The position numbers and the translations under genes are program-made. This document shows, one piece after another, positions 15,219-23,139 of a stretch of DNA of 38,532 bases. Below the pieces are notes generated by a model that worked only from the letters and a program-made list of their open reading frames with translations, was not told the origin of the DNA and did no database searches. The stretch is from NCBI GenBank assembly GCA_019116025.1, contig DXCM01000080.1, forward strand, positions 1-38,532. Reading direction: 5' to 3'. Each line of letters starts with the position of its first letter. Within the stretch, counting starts at the first letter, position 1. This DNA is from Candidatus Companilactobacillus pullicola (GTDB lineage Bacteria > Bacillota > Bacilli > Lactobacillales > Lactobacillaceae).

Positions 15219-16328
15219 ATGGCTGTATTAAAACGTGTATTTTCAGATAAGGTGCTATGGATTGCTGGGGCAGCAGCAATTCTAACATCAATCTTTATTA
15301 GTCCACCACAATTGATGGACATTAATTGGAAGACACTTGCTTCACTATTATCTATGATGATTATAATCCAGATTTATGACTATTTGGACTTTCTAAAATA
15401 TTACGCCGCGTATATGACGCATAAAGCGAAAACTACACGTCAAATGATATTTATGTTAGCCTCTTTAGCATTTTTTGGAGCTATGTTCTTAACTAATGAT
15501 GTTACAATTTTAACCTTAGTTCCTTTATTTTACCAACTATCTAAGCATATTAAAGTAAATCCAATTTTCCCGGTCATTATTATTACCATGGCCGCTAACC
15601 TTGGTAGTATGTTTACGCCTTTTGGTAATACTCATAACTTATTCCTGTTGACGCATTTTAATCTAGGAATCAAACAATTCTTTATCATGTCCACTCCGAT
15701 AACAATTGTTACTTTCTTAGCGATTTTTCTATCAACTCGTTTCTTCGATAAAGAACCAATTGAACTAACTGAGTTGCCTGCTGTTGAATTAAACATTCCA
15801 AGTTTAACCTTAACAGTCGCTGTCACAGTGATTATTTTTTTGGGAATTTTTTCCGTAATTCCTATGTGGGGATCTTTGATTGCAGCAATCTTGCTAGTTA
15901 TTTTTATCAATCCGCATATCCTTGCGTCAGTTGATTACTCAATTGTTTTAATTTTCATGTGTTTCTTTATTGCCGTTGGTAATATCAACCGTGAACCAGC
16001 AATTGTTAATAACTTACATCAATTTTTACAAACAAGAACTAGCACTTATTTAACTTCGATCATTACTAGTCAATTCATCAGTAATGTTCCAACCACAATT
16101 TTAGTTTCTAAGTTCTCTAAATATGTACATGCTATCTTCTTAGGTACAAATATTGGTGGACTTGGTACTGTCGTTGGTTCATTGGCTAACTTGTTGGCTT
16201 TCAAACAATATCGATTTTTCTTCAAGAAAAATCCAGGAAAGTATCTAATGTATTTCACCATAATCAACTTCGCTATGTTGATTATTATTGGAACCATTGG
16301 TTACTTCCTAATAGATTTCGGATTGTAA
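15219..16328 (+). CDS. SLC13/ArsB-type anion or dicarboxylate transporter
   Basis: A 369-residue membrane protein with about 10-11 helices and two inverted halves typical of the ion transporter superfamily (PF03600-like). Paired signature regions are FLTNDVTILTLVPL followed by NLGSMFTPFGNTHNL, and SNVPTTILVSKF followed by GTNIGGLGTVVGSLANLLA. The polar Asn/Thr/Pro clusters are the substrate- and cation-binding hairpins in this fold. It is shorter than most SLC13 members but has both motif pairs, so it looks complete. AGGGG lies nine bases before the ATG, and TATACT at 15178-15183 may be the -10. Substrate unknown (citrate, other dicarboxylate, arsenite or sodium/proton). Confidence 0.82.
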   Translation: MAVLKRVFSDKVLWIAGAAAILTSIFISPPQLMDINWKTLASLLSMMIIIQIYDYLDFLKYYAAYMTHKAKTTRQMIFMLASLAFFGAMFLTNDVTILTLVPLFYQLSKHIKVNPIFPVIIITMAANLGSMFTPFGNTHNLFLLTHFNLGIKQFFIMSTPITIVTFLAIFLSTRFFDKEPIELTELPAVELNIPSLTLTVAVTVIIFLGIFSVIPMWGSLIAAILLVIFINPHILASVDYSIVLIFMCFFIAVGNINREPAIVNNLHQFLQTRTSTYLTSIITSQFISNVPTTILVSKFSKYVHAIFLGTNIGGLGTVVGSLANLLAFKQYRFFFKKNPGKYLMYFTIINFAMLIIIGTIGYFLIDFGL

Positions 16329-16358
16329 AAGTCATTCAAGTGAATGGCTTTTTTATTT
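16329..16358 (+). terminator. Terminator of the anion transporter gene
   Basis: GTCATTC-AA-GTGAATGGC followed by TTTTTTATTTT begins two bases after the stop codon. Confidence 0.8.
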
Positions 16359-16371
16359 TACTATGGACAAC

Positions 16372-16411
16372 AAAAGGTCCGTACTGACATTAAGTCAATA
16401 CGGACCTTTTT
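16372..16411 (-). terminator. Terminator of the ClbS/DfsB-like gene
   Basis: AAAAGGTCCGTACTGAC and GTCAATACGGACCTTTTT form a strong stem with A/U tracts on both sides. It can act in both directions between the convergent genes. Confidence 0.85.
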
Positions 16412-16412
16412 A

Positions 16413-16946
16413 TTATGAATTAACAGTACTCTTATCTCTTAAATTGAAGTTCTTCCATTTTCTAACTTGACGACTGTAATTATTGAATGGTGAAACAGCG
16501 TTGATTCTGATCCATTTAGCAACGGGCCACATTGCTTTGGTTGTTGCCCATTTACGTTCGCCTGGTTTAAACAATTCATCATGTGACATATTATCAACCC
16601 AAGCAATAAGTTCATCAACTGTGCTGCTTAATTCTTCTTTCTCATTATCTATGCCATCTGAACCATATTTGATATTGAAGTCATGGTAGAGCTGACGCAT
16701 TTGATCCCACTTATATCCAGGAGTTGGAGTGGTGATCTTCTCCCCACCAGCTTCAGCCTTTTCCCATGCTAAAATCATATTAATCCATCCGACTTGATAT
16801 GAGAGCATTTCACGTGGAGTTTTGTCCACTTGCTCAATTCTTTCATCGGCAACATCATCTGTTATACCCTCATATTCATCAATGAACTTATGATAACTCT
16901 CTTTAATTTGCTCTATTAGTTCTGCGGAATTTTTATATACCTGCAT
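16413..16946 (-). CDS. ClbS/DfsB-family four-helix protein (DUF1706)
   Basis: A 177-residue cytoplasmic protein in the DinB-like superfamily. ADERIEQVDKTPREMLSYQVGWINMILAWEK and the tryptophan-rich end TTKAMWPVAKWIRINAVSPFNNYSRQVRKWK are typical of PF08020. In E. coli, ClbS is a colibactin self-resistance hydrolase, but most family members are uncharacterised. The ATG at 16944-16946 (MQVYKNS) is favoured because AAAGG lies about ten bases upstream; the upstream in-frame ATG at 16964 lacks a ribosome site. It diverges from the GyrI-like gene. Confidence 0.8.
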   Translation of the reverse strand: MQVYKNSAELIEQIKESYHKFIDEYEGITDDVADERIEQVDKTPREMLSYQVGWINMILAWEKAEAGGEKITTPTPGYKWDQMRQLYHDFNIKYGSDGIDNEKEELSSTVDELIAWVDNMSHDELFKPGERKWATTKAMWPVAKWIRINAVSPFNNYSRQVRKWKNFNLRDKSTVNS

Positions 16947-17171
16947 ACCTTCGCTACCTTTCATTGATCATATTCTCAAACGAAAACTTCCCAATGTCTA
17001 TTATAGGCTAGAAATTGTCACTTTGGGTAAAAAAAGCTCATGATATAGCAAAAAAGTAGTGAGAAAGCGTTTTAATTGTGGTATATTAAGAAGTTATACA
17101 AAATTTTAGGCTGATTTCATCACCTTTCTAGTCAAAAAATTACTTATTATTTATTATTAATAAAATACGAT

Positions 17172-17218
17172 TTGACTATATTATCTGCTGGCATCTTAAT
17201 TGGTTACGTGCCTATAAT
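17172..17218 (+). promoter_or_regulatory. Possible promoter of the GyrI-like gene
   Basis: TTGACT (17172-17177) with CTTAAT at 17 bases, or a lone perfect TATAAT (17213-17218), lie upstream of the gene. The two alternatives cannot be separated. The remainder of 16965-17171 shows nothing certain. Confidence 0.4.
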
Positions 17219-17261
17219 GCGATAAAATGTTATTAATTAAAAAACTTTTGGAGGCCAGACG

Positions 17262-17885
17262 ATGAAATACGAATGGCGCAAACAAGATAAAGAATTATAT
17301 TCTACTAAGAAAGACCCTAAGATTTTATCAGTACCTGAACAAAAATTCATTTCTATCCACGGAACTGGTAATCCTAACGGACGTGAATTCAAACAAAAAG
17401 TTGAGACATTGTATCCCGTAGCCTATGGAATCAAATCAACTTACAAGAAATACGCCCAAGGCAAGGACTTAGAATTTGATGATTATACTATTTTCCCTTT
17501 GGAGGGTGTTTGGTCACTGACTTCAAAAGGACAACAAATGGATCATCTTGATAAAAATGAATTCAGTTACGATATCATGATCCGAGTTCCTAATTTTGTT
17601 CCCGATGACTTGATTACTTTTGCCATACAAGAAGTTAGGGAAAAGAAAGACCTACCAGAAATCGATAATCTCGAAGTTAAAACTTATCCTGCTACTAGTG
17701 CAGCTCAAATTTTACACATGGGTAGCTTTGATTCAGAATCTGAAAGTTTTCAAAAAATGGATCGTTTGGTTGAAGAACAAAATAGAGAGCGTGCTTCTAA
17801 AATTCATCGTGAAATTTACTTATCTGATAGTAGACGTGTGACTCAAGAGAAAGTAAAAACTATTTTGCGTTATCGAATTAGATAA
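17262..17885 (+). CDS. GyrI-like small-molecule-binding protein
   Basis: This 207-residue protein is a stand-alone GyrI-like/SOUL-type fold (PF06445). Typical features are the N-terminal MKYEWRKQDKELYSTKKDP, the strand FISIHGTGNPNG (about 30-41), FPLEGVW, then ILHMGSFDSESESFQKM with the C-terminal REIYLSDSRRV. There is no DNA-binding domain. Relatives bind hydrophobic or cationic compounds and some hydrolyse cyclopropyl toxins. GGAGG lies nine bases before the ATG. It is a single gene with its own terminator, near another putative xenobiotic protein (ClbS/DfsB-like). Confidence 0.85.
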   Translation: MKYEWRKQDKELYSTKKDPKILSVPEQKFISIHGTGNPNGREFKQKVETLYPVAYGIKSTYKKYAQGKDLEFDDYTIFPLEGVWSLTSKGQQMDHLDKNEFSYDIMIRVPNFVPDDLITFAIQEVREKKDLPEIDNLEVKTYPATSAAQILHMGSFDSESESFQKMDRLVEEQNRERASKIHREIYLSDSRRVTQEKVKTILRYRIR

Positions 17886-17893
17886 ACGGCGTT

Positions 17894-17948
17894 TAAAAAA
17901 ATCAGTGTTTCAACCCCTTTTTGAGGGTTGTTGCACTGATTTTTTTTG
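17894..17948. terminator. Bidirectional terminator between convergent genes
   Basis: AAAAAAATCAGTG pairs with CACTGATTTTTTT and an inner stem CAACCCC/GAGGGTTG strengthens it. It serves the GyrI-like gene and, on the minus strand, could end the C69 dipeptidase transcript after its family B repeat. Confidence 0.85.
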
Positions 17949-17965
17949 GTTTGATTTTATTCCTA

Positions 17966-18035
17966 GTTAACCATGGTTCTATGTCTTATAGTTTTGTTTC
18001 TATTCATGGTTAACCATGGTTCTATGTCTTATAGT
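17966..18035. repeat. 27-bp perfect direct repeat at the distal end of repeat B1
   Basis: The segment beginning GTTAACCATGGTTCTATG is present identically at 17966-17992 and 18009-18035 with 16 bases between. The second copy is the distal edge of family B element B1. The first is a free-standing edge fragment, either from an earlier deleted element or from slippage. Confidence 0.85.
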
Positions 18036-18169
18036 GGAAACGAGCTACGCAAGGGCAACCTCCTGTGGTTTGCTACAGGACTGAAATTGCCCGCAAAGTA
18101 CGCGTGCGATTCCAGTCCTTAGGCAAATCCTCGGAGGATGGGCGCCCTTGCTTCGCTCTCTGCTCTCTA
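18009..18169 (-). repeat. Family B stop-anchored 3'-UTR element B1
   Basis: Read on the minus strand, the element starts with the dipeptidase stop codon (TAG, then AGAGCAGAGAGCGAAGC) and ends near AACCATGGTTAAC. A long-range stem GCAAGGGC/GCCCTTGC encloses CCTCC/GGAGG, then GGACTGGAAT/ATTTCAGTCC with an apical GC-rich loop. It is GC-richer than its surroundings. The same arrangement occurs after trxA, a VIT gene and the second dipeptidase. Confidence 0.87.
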
Positions 18170-19588
18170 TAGATTTGGATCCATCTTAAATGTTAACTTA
18201 CTTAGCTCTGTTCCTTGTGTAACTAAATCTCCTAAATGGGCTTTAGTAGCTTCGTTGAAGTGTTTAGCGATTTCTTTGTTCTGTTCTGTTAGATAGTCTG
18301 TTAAGGCTTCTCCTGACAGATTAAGAGCTTTCTCGTCTACTTCTGCTATCTTCTGGCATGCCCATTGTTCTAATTCTTTTTGATAGTCTAAATTAGGTTC
18401 TACAAATTCTTGATAGTGACTTTCTACTACGAATTCTAATGCTGTGTATAACCAATAAGCACTGTCCAAATTCATCTTCTCTGGTACAAAGCTGTATGAC
18501 TTGTCAATCGCATTGGCATTGGTAAAGAATGGCACATAGGCGCTAAAGCATGGCATCCCTAGTCCTTTCCACTCAATGGCTTGATTGCCTGTATCTGTAT
18601 CACGCATTTGCAAAATATGTGAATTCATTGTTCTGGATAAACAAATGGCACGATAGCGTTTTTTGTCTTCTTCACTGCCGCTACCCATGGGATCGAATTT
18701 TGTTTCATTATAGTGTGAAGCTAAAATAGCTTGGATATCTTCGACTGCAATCTTCTTTTCTGGTTTTCTCAGAAATGGTAGGTTCGAGGATTCGGGATCT
18801 TGTTCAACTGATGGATTCAACATTCTTTGACCGTACCAAACACGTGGTGTGTTGTAATGGCGGTCTTTTTTAGTATCTGTTCCAAAAATATGTCTGAAAT
18901 TCCAACTATCGAAGTCAGGATTTAAATTATTCTTGGTAACAAATTCTTGAATGCCATCAGACCACATATAATTTTCTGGATCAGAGAAATCAATTTCTTC
19001 AATACCAATTTGATTGGCAGCTACGGCATAAGAATCATCTGGGATACGGATTGCTACCCAATGGTGGCCTGTAGCAATTTCCATGTACCAAATATCATCT
19101 TTATCAAAGAATTCAACGCCATTACTCTCAGTTGAACCATATTTAGCAATCAAATTACCTAGGTACTCAACACCTTCACGTGCTGAATCAATGTATGGCA
19201 AAACTAAAGTAGTCATCGAATCTTCGGCCACACCGTTTTCAATCAAAGGATCATAGGCTAAAACTTTTTCATTGGCTGTCACACTTTCAGTGGCACTCAT
19301 TCCAACATTTTTTTCGTTGATACCATCCTCTTCATAATATCCCTCATCTTGGTTAGCATCTGGAGAAGTAGTATAACGATAGCCATTCTCTGGCAATTCA
19401 ACGGTCAACTTATTGTATGGTGAAACATAAGTTTCATGACGATTCTTAACCGCCTTTTGTACATAGAATTTCTTAGGCCAGTTAGCTACGAAATTGTCCT
19501 CATTACGAGCAATGTAATTAGATCCGTCAATTGAGGCCTTTTTACCAACCATAATCGAAGTACAGGCTGCATGTGTATGTCTTTTCAT
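18167..19588 (-). CDS. pepD: C69-family dipeptidase (PepD), paralogue 1
   Basis: A 473-residue Ntn-hydrolase dipeptidase. Its likely nucleophile is Cys9 in HAACTSIMVGKKASIDGSNY, normally exposed by removal of a short propeptide. The segment YIARNED, the central WYMEIATGHHWVAIRIPDD and C-terminal DYLTEQNKEIAKHFNEAT are typical of lactobacillar PepD. It hydrolyses dipeptides in the cytoplasm. I start at 19588 because GGAAGGA lies nine bases upstream; an in-frame ATG at 19606 is inside the ribosome site region. It is highly similar to the gene at 23137-24564, and both end KLTFKMDPNL immediately before a family B repeat. Confidence 0.92.
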   Translation of the reverse strand: MKRHTHAACTSIMVGKKASIDGSNYIARNEDNFVANWPKKFYVQKAVKNRHETYVSPYNKLTVELPENGYRYTTSPDANQDEGYYEEDGINEKNVGMSATESVTANEKVLAYDPLIENGVAEDSMTTLVLPYIDSAREGVEYLGNLIAKYGSTESNGVEFFDKDDIWYMEIATGHHWVAIRIPDDSYAVAANQIGIEEIDFSDPENYMWSDGIQEFVTKNNLNPDFDSWNFRHIFGTDTKKDRHYNTPRVWYGQRMLNPSVEQDPESSNLPFLRKPEKKIAVEDIQAILASHYNETKFDPMGSGSEEDKKRYRAICLSRTMNSHILQMRDTDTGNQAIEWKGLGMPCFSAYVPFFTNANAIDKSYSFVPEKMNLDSAYWLYTALEFVVESHYQEFVEPNLDYQKELEQWACQKIAEVDEKALNLSGEALTDYLTEQNKEIAKHFNEATKAHLGDLVTQGTELSKLTFKMDPNL

Positions 19589-19644
19589 TAATAAAATTCC
19601 TTCCATTAAAAAATTTTCTTATATAATAGTTTACTTCTGAATAA

Positions 19645-19677
19645 CTAAAAAAGCTGAAAGATTTACTCTTTCAGCTT
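19645..19677 (-). terminator. Terminator of the DUF6978/DUF1828 pair
   Basis: AAGCTGAAAGA-GTAAA-TCTTTCAGCTT followed by TTTTTAG begins five bases past the stop at 19682. The pepD promoter region (TATTAT just beyond) abuts it. Confidence 0.85.
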
Positions 19678-19681
19678 AATT

Positions 19682-20443
19682 TTATTTCAACATCATTATT
19701 TCTGATTTGTTTTCCCAAGGAATTAACCTCAAATCGTATTTTTCAGCTATATTCATACTTTTACGACTGGGACGAGACATTTGTGAATTATATATAATAA
19801 TAAACTCAGAATTACTTAAGTTATATTCCAAGCCATTTGAAATGTCCCCGTACATAGCTCCAGTCATTGCTATTGTAGAAAAAGAAGAAGTATTTGTGAA
19901 ATTAATGAATCTGAATGGACGATTTCCTTTTAAGGGGATAGTATAGTCCACCACGTAATTATTTCCGCTTTCTCCATAAGGTCTATAAGTCTTAAGTCCA
20001 CCAAAATCATTTTTTTCAAAAAATTGATAAACATCTGACTTAAAAAATCCTGAATATTTCTCCTGACGAGTCATCAATAAATCATCAATATGAATTATTG
20101 CTTGCATTAAACGTTGCTTCATATCTGGGAAATTCATTCTTTCTCCCACAACAAAAAGCTCTTTATCAACACATTGAACATTGTAATTTCTCAATATACT
20201 ATTTAAATATTTTTTTCGGGTTAAGGTATCAAAATTCATCCCCATCATTTCTAAATCGCCAATTGTGTCAAAATCATCGGTTAAAGTTATCGTTCCATCA
20301 GGATTTGAAGAGGCATAGATTGTTATATTATCACCTATTGAATTGGTAAATGGAGTTACTATTTCATCGCTACCATTTAGCTGTTCAATACGATATTGAC
20401 TTTTTAACCAATTCAAATAATTATCTATTAACGAAGAATCCAA
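19682..20443 (-). CDS. DUF1828/DUF1829 protein
   Basis: A 253-residue protein whose N-terminal third carries the DUF1828 pattern (DGTITLTDDFDTIGDLEMMGMNF, about 49-71). The C-terminal half (GNRPFRFINFTNTSSFSTIAMTG and later FIIIYNSQ) fits DUF1829. Both domains occur in bacterial and phage proteins of unproven function. The start is TTG at 20441-20443, nine bases after GGAGGG. That ribosome site lies inside the last codons of the upstream gene, two bases away, so the pair is translationally coupled. AT content is visibly higher than in neighbours, which suggests transfer. A toxin-antitoxin or defence role is a guess. Confidence 0.75.
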   Translation of the reverse strand: MDSSLIDNYLNWLKSQYRIEQLNGSDEIVTPFTNSIGDNITIYASSNPDGTITLTDDFDTIGDLEMMGMNFDTLTRKKYLNSILRNYNVQCVDKELFVVGERMNFPDMKQRLMQAIIHIDDLLMTRQEKYSGFFKSDVYQFFEKNDFGGLKTYRPYGESGNNYVVDYTIPLKGNRPFRFINFTNTSSFSTIAMTGAMYGDISNGLEYNLSNSEFIIIYNSQMSRPSRKSMNIAEKYDLRLIPWENKSEIMMLK

Positions 20444-20445
20444 TA

Positions 20446-20886
20446 TTATTCGCCCTCCTCTACAAAAACAACGTTATCCAGTTTAACTTTATTATAAATA
20501 AAAAATATTTCTAAATCTTTCTGAAAATCTAAAAAATCATTTGAAATTCTACCAAGTGGAAATGGAAGACTAGATTTCTCAATGAATTCACAGTCAAAAA
20601 TATTTTCAGAATTAAATATATGCAAGTGAGGAGTAGCGTATCCATGATGGGATTTACCTATAATATCAAACCTCATCATATTGCCTCCATCACTAGACCT
20701 GATCATCAAAGACAGTTTTTTCTTTTTATGTCCTTTGCAATTCATAATAACAGTAAATTTTTTATTTACATCAAATAAACCATGAGCAAAATAGCATTTC
20801 TGTTCATTAATACCTGCTAACCTCACTCTTGGCCTATTCAACACCTTATCCAACGTAAATAATTTATCATATGCATTTTTATCCAC
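20446..20886 (-). CDS. DUF6978-like protein, partner of the DUF1828 gene
   Basis: A 146-residue protein. The central segment KKKKLSLMIRSSDG ... MRFDIIGKSHHGYATPHLHIFN resembles the DUF6978 pattern (a leader-core ending in PHLHIY). Its two histidine motifs (KSHHG, PHLH) could bind metal or form an active site. It starts with GTG (20884-20886), seven bases after AGGAG, and ends two bases before its partner. Function unknown. It is AT-rich like its partner and lies between metabolic genes of ordinary composition. Confidence 0.65.
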   Translation of the reverse strand: MDKNAYDKLFTLDKVLNRPRVRLAGINEQKCYFAHGLFDVNKKFTVIMNCKGHKKKKLSLMIRSSDGGNMMRFDIIGKSHHGYATPHLHIFNSENIFDCEFIEKSSLPFPLGRISNDFLDFQKDLEIFFIYNKVKLDNVVFVEEGE

Positions 20887-20944
20887 AAGTAAACTCCTAA
20901 TTATGTTGACTTTAGGTACACATTAATAAATTACGTTTTTTATT

Positions 20945-21811
20945 TTATTCGCCAAAAATTTCTTTCTTCAATTTCAAAGCGGTTGGTGTTGTTGCCAATC
21001 CACCTTCGGCCGTCTCTTTGAAAATAGCAGGCATTTTTTGTCCAACTTGATGCATAGCTTCTACCACTTCATCAGTTGGTATCACACTTGTAATTCCTGC
21101 CAATGCCATATCAGCGGAGATCATTGCTTGAGAAGCTCCTAAAGCATTACGTTTAACACAAGGAACTTCTACTAGGCCAGCTACAGGATCACATACTAAG
21201 CCCATCATATTTTGCAAAGTTATTGAGATGGCTTCTGCGGCCATTTGTGCTGTCCCACCTTTAGCACACACAAGGGCAGCTGAAGCCATTGCGGCCGCAG
21301 ATCCTACCTCAGCTTGGCATCCACCTTCAGCACCAGCAATAGATGAGTTATTCGCGATTACCAATCCAAAAGCACCGGCTGTGAACAAAAAGTCGACTTG
21401 TTGCTCACGAGTTAAATGTAGACGATCTCTAGTTGCAACCAAAACTCCAGCCAATACCCCAGCACTACCTGCAGTCGGTGTAGCACAGATCAAACCCATT
21501 TTAGCGTTGACTTCGTTAACAGCAACCGCATTTCGAACGGCCTCCAAGATAGGTTCGCCACTTAAAAAGTCGCCCTTTTCAATATAGGAATTCATTTTCT
21601 TGGCATCGCCACCTGTTAAACCAGTTACTGATCTAACACCAGCAATACCTTCTTTAATTGAATTTTCCATAACTTCAAGGTTACGTTCCATCGTTGAACG
21701 GACGAATTCTTTACTACGGTCAGTATTCTTCATTTCTGTCTGTACCATTAAATCAGCAACAGAATCGTAATCTGCGCTTTGTTTGACTAATTCTTTAATT
21801 GTATAAAACAT
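20945..21811 (-). CDS. sdaAA: L-serine dehydratase, alpha subunit
   Basis: A 288-residue iron-sulfur subunit of the two-subunit L-serine dehydratase, which deaminates L-serine to pyruvate and ammonia. GLICATPTAGSAGVLAG (about 106-122), AGAEGGCQAEVG, LVCDPVAGLVEVPCVKRNA and the end GLATTPTALKLKKEIFG are all diagnostic. The cysteines in CATPTAGS, GGCQAE, VCDP and PCVKR include the cluster ligands. The ATG at 21809-21811 is chosen (AGGGG eight bases upstream) over an in-frame TTG at 21817. It follows the beta gene by 11 bases, so they form one operon. Confidence 0.96.
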   Translation of the reverse strand: MFYTIKELVKQSADYDSVADLMVQTEMKNTDRSKEFVRSTMERNLEVMENSIKEGIAGVRSVTGLTGGDAKKMNSYIEKGDFLSGEPILEAVRNAVAVNEVNAKMGLICATPTAGSAGVLAGVLVATRDRLHLTREQQVDFLFTAGAFGLVIANNSSIAGAEGGCQAEVGSAAAMASAALVCAKGGTAQMAAEAISITLQNMMGLVCDPVAGLVEVPCVKRNALGASQAMISADMALAGITSVIPTDEVVEAMHQVGQKMPAIFKETAEGGLATTPTALKLKKEIFGE

Positions 21812-21822
21812 CAGCAATACCC

Positions 21823-22494
21823 CTATTCAAAATATGTGGCACTATCAACATTTGGTAATGCACGTAATTTTTGTAAAATTTCATCTCGTTGACGACGTTC
21901 ATCGACTTCAATAATCATGATGGCTTTCTCACCCTTTGAAGCTCTGGTAACTGTCATCGTACCGATATTGATATTGAGATTAGAGAAAACATCTGTGACT
22001 TTAGCAATCATTCCGGAAACATCTTGATGGACTGTAATATAGGTTGGTGTGCCCAAGCTAAGTGACATCTTAAAACCATTGATTTCTGAAATTTGAATAT
22101 TTCCTCCACCAATCGAAACACCCGTCACAGTCAGGTTATGATCACCTTTTACTAATTTTATTTTGGCCGTATTGGGATGGTCCACTTCCTTACTTTCAGG
22201 AACAAAAGCGACTTTTATACCTTTTTCATAAGCTATTTTCAAAGAATCAGACAGTCTCTCATCATCTGGTTCCATGCCTAAGAGTCCACCAACTAGGGCG
22301 ATGTCAGTTCCATGTCCACGATAAGTCTTTGCGAATGATTCATATAAATGAATAGTTACTTTTTCAGGTTTCTCACCAAAAATGTCATGAACAACCTTAC
22401 CAATTCTGGCTGCACCGGCAGTATGTGAACTGCTGGGGCCCACCATAACTGGACCAATTATATCGAAAACACTTTTAAAACGTAATTCTGTCAT
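21823..22494 (-). CDS. sdaAB: L-serine dehydratase, beta subunit
   Basis: A 223-residue partner subunit. FDIIGPVMVGPSSSHTAGAARIG (about 10-32) is the family signature, and residues about 150-220 (YITVHQDVSGMIAKVTDVFSNLNINIGTMTVTR) form an ACT domain likely to bind serine. It is translated first, with sdaAA 11 bases downstream. Together they feed serine carbon to pyruvate, consistent with a peptide-using organism. AGAGGTAACCC lies before the ATG. Confidence 0.95.
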   Translation of the reverse strand: MTELRFKSVFDIIGPVMVGPSSSHTAGAARIGKVVHDIFGEKPEKVTIHLYESFAKTYRGHGTDIALVGGLLGMEPDDERLSDSLKIAYEKGIKVAFVPESKEVDHPNTAKIKLVKGDHNLTVTGVSIGGGNIQISEINGFKMSLSLGTPTYITVHQDVSGMIAKVTDVFSNLNINIGTMTVTRASKGEKAIMIIEVDERRQRDEILQKLRALPNVDSATYFE

Positions 22495-22588
22495 TTGGGT
22501 TACCTCTGATTAACTGTATTATTTATAAGTTTACAATTTTTATTTAATATATTCACCCTATTTAACTAATGAACGATTATTTATAGAC

Positions 22589-22626
22589 ACAAAAAAACGG
22601 CAAATGCTGCAACATTTGTCGTTTTT
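22589..22626 (-). terminator. Intrinsic terminator upstream of sdaAB
   Basis: AAACGGCAAATG/CATTTGTCGTTT with A/U tracts on both sides. It lies downstream of the second dipeptidase and its family B array on the minus strand, so it probably ends that transcript. It could also sit in an sdaAB leader. 22627-22813 has no recognisable feature. Confidence 0.75.
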
Positions 22627-22813
22627 CCATTTTGTAAATAGAATCGTTATTTTCACTTTATTGATTTCTTATAGAGTTTTACTTGTTAATATTTTTTTAT
22701 TTTGGATTGAAGGATTGATATATTATGGACTTTTTGTCGGGATTCTTTTTTGCTCTTGTTGAAATCAATAACGTTTTTTGGATTGCTATTTTTTAGTTCT
22801 GCTTTCTATTCTA

Positions 22814-23139
22814 ATGAACCATTGTTCTCTGCTGAATAGTGGAAACGAGTTCCACAGGCCAGATTCCTGTGCTTTGCCTGACTTCACGAACTGCCTGCTT
22901 CGCAGTCAATTCGCAAAGTCCTGCAAATGCTCAGAATCTATGCAGTCCTGTTCCACTCTCTATCTGAAACGAGCTACGCAGGGGCAACCTCCTGTGGTTT
23001 GCTCTTTATCTGAAATGAGCTGCGTGAGGGCAACTCCTTCCGGTTAAGTCAACTTTCTCTGCCGGCACTTCGTTGCCGACTGAGAAAGTAGTCTTAATCC
23101 TCGGGAGCTGGGCGCCCTCACTACGCTCTCTGCTCTCTA
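22814..23139 (-). repeat. Family B stop-anchored element array B2 (three units)
   Basis: Read from the dipeptidase stop codon (CTC TAG, then AGAGCAGAGAGCG), unit B2c (about 23010-23139) is followed by a partial unit B2b (about 22964-23009) and a full but divergent unit B2a (about 22814-22961) ending AACCATT. Junctions are marked by repeats of TATCTGAAA(C/T)GAGCT. B2c has its own hairpin AACTTTCTC/GAGAAAGT where B1 has another, so inner modules differ while the borders are conserved. Confidence 0.82.

Noticed and set aside
16413-16946. Colibactin self-resistance function for the ClbS-like protein
   Set aside because: No colibactin-like biosynthesis genes; family membership alone does not support that substrate.
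22778-23047. 89-codon plus-strand ORF
   Set aside because: It reads through the family B array; open frames in GC-rich repeats are expected and no ribosome site is present.
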